64,000 bases of DNA. Origin: Bacteroidetes bacterium UBA4414 (GTDB lineage Bacteria; Bacteroidota; Bacteroidia; Chitinophagales; Chitinophagaceae). The position numbers and the translations under genes are program-made. How positions within the stretch are numbered: the first letter of the stretch is position 1; each line of letters starts with the position of its first letter. The notes under the pieces are model-generated. The model saw nothing but the letters and a program-made list of their open reading frames with translations. It was not told where the DNA came from and ran no database searches. The stretch is taken from the NCBI GenBank assembly GCA_002389765.1, contig DGQM01000023.1, forward strand, positions 297,904-361,903. Reading direction: 5' to 3'. This document shows positions 61,696-64,000 of this stretch, one piece after another.

Positions 61696-62625
61696 TTATG
61701 CTTTTCTAGGAGCACCCGGGCGAGAAGCACCTGGACGGTTGCCGCTACCTTGACGGTTGCCACCGCCTTGACCACGACCGGCACCGCCACCTTGACGGCC
61801 ACCGCCTTGACCACGACCAGCACCAGCACCACGACCGCGACGCTCACCTTTTTCACCACCTTCTTCATCTATATCCAAACCGCGCATACGCTCAGTTGAT
61901 ACTTCTTCTTCGTTATCTTCTTCTTTGTTCTGAGAACGCTCCTGCAGGCCTTCCATGATAGCAGCCGTCAGGTAGTTAACGATGATAGCGATAGACTTAG
62001 TAGCATCGTCGTTTGCAGGGATAGCGAAATCTACTTTCGTAGGGTCGCTGTTAGTATCAACCATTGCAAATGTGTTGATGCCCAAACGCTTAGCTTCTGC
62101 CAGTGCAATGTGCTCGTGGCTGATGTCTACCATGAACAAAGCAGCAGGAGTACGGCCCATTTGGCTGATACCACCCAGTACTTTTTCCATTTTGTCTTTG
62201 CTACGTGTCAATGTCAGGCGTTCTTTTTTAGTAACGCTATCCATTGTACCATCCTGCAGCATTTTTTCGATGCTCTGCATCTTCTTAACGCTCTTACGGA
62301 TAGTTTGGAAGTTGGTAAGCATACCACCCAACCAACGTTCTGTAACGAAAGGCATATTTACTTTAGCTGCTGCTTCAGCAACTATTTCTTTTGCTTGTTT
62401 TTTAGTAGCAACAAACATGATTTTCTTACCGCTCTTAGCGATAGATTTCAGTGCAGCTGCAGACTCTTCAAGACCTTCGATTGTTTTGTTCAGGTCTATG
62501 ATATGAATACCATTTTTTTCGGCAAAGATGTAAGGAAGCATCTTTGGGTTCCACTTTTTCTTCAGGTGGCCGAAGTGTACACCAGCTTCCAGAAGTTGCT
62601 GGTGAAGGCTTTTATTTTCTTCCAT
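61696..62625 (-). CDS. rpsB: 30S ribosomal protein S2 with Gly/Arg-rich tail
   Basis: Small-subunit protein that helps dock S1. Residues 1 to about 230 are an ordinary S2 (LLEAGVHFGHLKKKWNPKMLPYIF, FVTERWLGGMLTNF, FAIPANDDATKSI). A long extension follows: an acidic stretch (NKEEDNEEEVSTE), then about 54 residues from 256 to 309 made almost only of Gly, Arg, Gln, Ala and Ser (GRGAGAGRGQGGG repeats). E. coli S2 has 241 residues and no such tail. The tail's coding sequence is repetitive, and the frame is intact. Confidence 0.95.
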   Translation of the reverse strand: MEENKSLHQQLLEAGVHFGHLKKKWNPKMLPYIFAEKNGIHIIDLNKTIEGLEESAAALKSIAKSGKKIMFVATKKQAKEIVAEAAAKVNMPFVTERWLGGMLTNFQTIRKSVKKMQSIEKMLQDGTMDSVTKKERLTLTRSKDKMEKVLGGISQMGRTPAALFMVDISHEHIALAEAKRLGINTFAMVDTNSDPTKVDFAIPANDDATKSIAIIVNYLTAAIMEGLQERSQNKEEDNEEEVSTERMRGLDIDEEGGEKGERRGRGAGAGRGQGGGRQGGGAGRGQGGGNRQGSGNRPGASRPGAPRKA

Positions 62626-62667
62626 TTTTGTAATTTCTTGACGGTTAAATAAAAATTGTACCAGCGA

Positions 62668-63057
62668 TTAACGTTTAGAGAACTGGAAGCTACGACGAGC
62701 TTTACGTTTACCAAATTTCTTACGTTCTACAGAGCGTGGGTCACGCGTCATCAGACCTTGTGCTTTCAGTGCCGGACGATACTCTGCGTTAACCTCGCAC
62801 AATGCGCGAGAGATAGCCATTTTAACAGCTTCTGCCTGGCCTTTAGGACCACCGCCTGCTACCGTTACTACGATGTCGAAACCTGTCATTGTTTCAGTAG
62901 TTTTCAAAGGCAGCTCTACCTGATTTTGCAGGTATATTATCGGAAAATAAACCTTGTAATCTTTGTCGTTTACCGTGATGTTGCCGGTACCTTTGCTCAT
63001 GTATACGCGAGCAACTGCTTCTTTACGGCGACCAACGGCGTTTTTTTGCTTTTCCAT
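62668..63057 (-). CDS. rpsI: 30S ribosomal protein S9
   Basis: Small-subunit protein whose C-terminal tail reaches the tRNA site. The 129-residue product has VGRRKEAVARVY (about 9-20), VAGGGPKGQAEAVKMAISRAL and the usual ending in basic residues (RKARRSFQFSKR). It lies between rplM and rpsB. Confidence 0.97.
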   Translation of the reverse strand: MEKQKNAVGRRKEAVARVYMSKGTGNITVNDKDYKVYFPIIYLQNQVELPLKTTETMTGFDIVVTVAGGGPKGQAEAVKMAISRALCEVNAEYRPALKAQGLMTRDPRSVERKKFGKRKARRSFQFSKR

Positions 63058-63089
63058 TATATAACGAATGGTTTTCTTTTTTTAATGAA

Positions 63090-63533
63090 TTAGAATGTCA
63101 ATTCCTTTGGTTGCTGTGCAGCATGCGGGTGTGTAGCACCTTCGTACACAAACAGTTTTTTGTACATAGCACGGCCCATACGGTTTTTAGGCAGCATACC
63201 CTTAACAGCGCGCTCGATCATTACGTTCGGGCGACGAGCTTGCAGGTCTCTTGCCATTTCAGTTTTCTGACCACCTGGGTGACCACTGAATGTTTGGTAT
63301 CCTTTCTGATCCAGTTTGTTACCAGTCAGTATAGCTTTACCGCTGTTTACAACGATTACATAATCACCGCTATCGAAGTGAGGCGTATAATATGCTTTGT
63401 GCTTACCGCGCAGAACACTTGCTACGCGAGTAGTCATACGGCCCAGTGTTTTGTTTGTAGCATCTACTACATACCAATCACGTTTTACGATTTTTTCGTT
63501 AGCCGATTGAGTTTTAAAACTAAGATGTCTCAT
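63090..63533 (-). CDS. rplM: 50S ribosomal protein L13
   Basis: Early-assembly large-subunit protein, 147 residues from ATG 63533 (MRHLSFKT). Family motifs WYVVDATNKTLGRMTTRVASVLRGK, GDYVIVVNSGKAILTGNKLDQK and VKGMLPKNRMGRAMYKKL are present. The frame open to 63593 is rejected because its start would lie above the promoter -7 element. First gene of the rplM-rpsI-rpsB-tsf unit. Confidence 0.97.
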   Translation of the reverse strand: MRHLSFKTQSANEKIVKRDWYVVDATNKTLGRMTTRVASVLRGKHKAYYTPHFDSGDYVIVVNSGKAILTGNKLDQKGYQTFSGHPGGQKTEMARDLQARRPNVMIERAVKGMLPKNRMGRAMYKKLFVYEGATHPHAAQQPKELTF

Positions 63534-63578
63534 TGTCTTCTTTAAATTGTAGCCACTGAGGGCTTTATTTTGGGATGG

Positions 63579-63609
63579 CAAAGGTAAAACCACTATTCTT
63601 CCCCACCAA
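63579..63609 (-). promoter_or_regulatory. Promoter of the rplM-rpsI-rpsB-tsf operon
   Basis: On the minus strand TTG (63609-63607), 20 bases, then TACCTTTG (63586-63579), followed by CCATCCC. It fits the Bacteroidota promoter consensus and leaves a leader of about 40 bases before rplM. Confidence 0.7.
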
Positions 63610-63647
63610 GAAATTCATGAAGTTTTTTTATCGTGCCGTTGTAAGTG

Positions 63648-63660
63648 ATTGATTATCAAT
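63648..63660. other. 13-base palindrome upstream of the ribosomal operon
   Basis: ATTGAT-T-ATCAAT is a perfect 6+1+6 palindrome. Its inner 11 bases are the same as the reverse complement of the site at 360-370. It may be a regulator site or chance in AT-rich DNA. Confidence 0.3.
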
Positions 63661-63725
63661 AATAATTTTGGATAAAAGTTATTGACATACTGTATAAAAT
63701 GCCTTTTTGCCCACCTGCGGGATGG

Positions 63726-64000
63726 CTATTGCAGTAGATGAGATACCCTTTCTTGCAGCTCTGAAAGGTAATTTTCTATTATATGCCACAGTATTTCATA
63801 GTCTATACCAAAATACTCGTGTATTACCCTATTGCGCAGACCTATTATTTGACGCCACTCAATTTCAGGATGTTGTATTTTATAATCCTCAGGGATGCGG
63901 TTGGCGGCTTCGCCAATTATTTCAAAGTTTCTGACAACGGCATCTATTGTTTTATCGTCTGCAATAAAATCGTTGTAAGACATACCGCCTGTATAAACCG
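63726..64000 (-). CDS. HepT-like (DUF86) ribonuclease toxin family protein, partial at right edge
   Basis: The visible 91 residues match the C-terminal part of the HepT/DUF86 HEPN family: YNDFIADDKTIDAVVRNFEIIGEAANRIPE, then the active-site motif RNRVIHEYFGIDYEILW (RxxxxH, with the RNxxxHxYxxxD pattern). The codons before the internal ATG at 63983 read VYTGG, which continues the family's usual YTxGLSYNDF, so the true start is outside the window. HepT toxins are RNases or are AMPylated by a MNT nucleotidyltransferase antitoxin; that gene would be expected beyond the right edge. Confidence 0.85.
   Translation of the reverse strand, partial: VYTGGMSYNDFIADDKTIDAVVRNFEIIGEAANRIPEDYKIQHPEIEWRQIIGLRNRVIHEYFGIDYEILWHIIENYLSELQERVSHLLQ

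Noticed and set aside
63705..63725. CCCACCTGCGGGATGG-type sequence as a terminator of the HepT-like gene
   Set aside because: Only short, interrupted pairing is possible and no convincing stem could be drawn.

Overview
The window looks like a piece of a Bacteroidota chromosome, most like the Chitinophagales/Chitinophagaceae (the family level is inference from gene content and style). The evidence is: type IX secretion system (T9SS) C-terminal sorting domains on several proteins, a gliding-associated (type B) C-terminal domain on a giant SprB-repeat protein, a PorZ homologue, a HmuY/TonB receptor pair, DUF5606, DUF5686 and DUF6787 proteins, and promoters of the Bacteroidota form TTG-N18-20-TAnnTTTG. 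Genes are tightly packed, often separated by GC-rich hairpin terminators. No rRNA, tRNA, CRISPR array or complete insertion sequence was seen. No gene-free stretch exceeds 300 bases.

Left part (1-14.1 kb): the tail of a T9SS cargo protein, an M28 peptidase, an M2 peptidyl-dipeptidase lipoprotein, a small AT-rich membrane protein, asd, a HmuY-like secreted haem-binding protein followed by a TonB-dependent receptor, an ABC exporter, and on the minus strand a 2H (LigT-like) phosphoesterase, an M28+PDZ aminopeptidase and scpB.

Centre left (14.2-28.5 kb): a complete 14-subunit NADH:quinone oxidoreductase operon on the minus strand, order nuoA-B-C-D-E-(NTF2-like)-F-G-H-I-J-(DUF559)-K-L-M-N. The NuoG is a short form. 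This operon holds the most unusual feature of the window. Five of its gene junctions carry copies of one G/C-palindromic element with inverted repeats built from CCCC-TAAA-GGGG units. Four copies are 60-80 bp and end exactly at the next start codon. The fifth, between nuoJ and nuoK, has the same ends but encloses a DUF559 (Vsr/PD-(D/E)XK-like) nuclease gene. The arrangement resembles REPIN/RAYT: short palindromic doublets plus one copy carrying a nuclease. I propose it as an uncharacterised selfish or regulatory element family.

Centre (28.6-42.5 kb): a surface-glycan cluster (GT-C-like membrane protein, two GT2 glycosyltransferases, Wzx-type flippase), the 1521-residue SprB-like adhesin, a DUF5606 protein with a basic tail, a GHL10 glycoside hydrolase, a lipoprotein and a TPR protein.

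Right part (42.5-64 kb): an orphan 2-oxoacid:ferredoxin oxidoreductase alpha subunit, a VWA protein, two acyltransferases that both use TTG starts, a polA operon (YkgJ-type, DUF2256, polA), a DUF5686 outer-membrane protein, bcp, an M23 peptidase, a DUF6787 protein, porZ-recO, an exosortase, the rplM-rpsI-rpsB-tsf ribosomal operon (S2 has a Gly/Arg-rich tail), and a HepT-like protein cut by the right edge.
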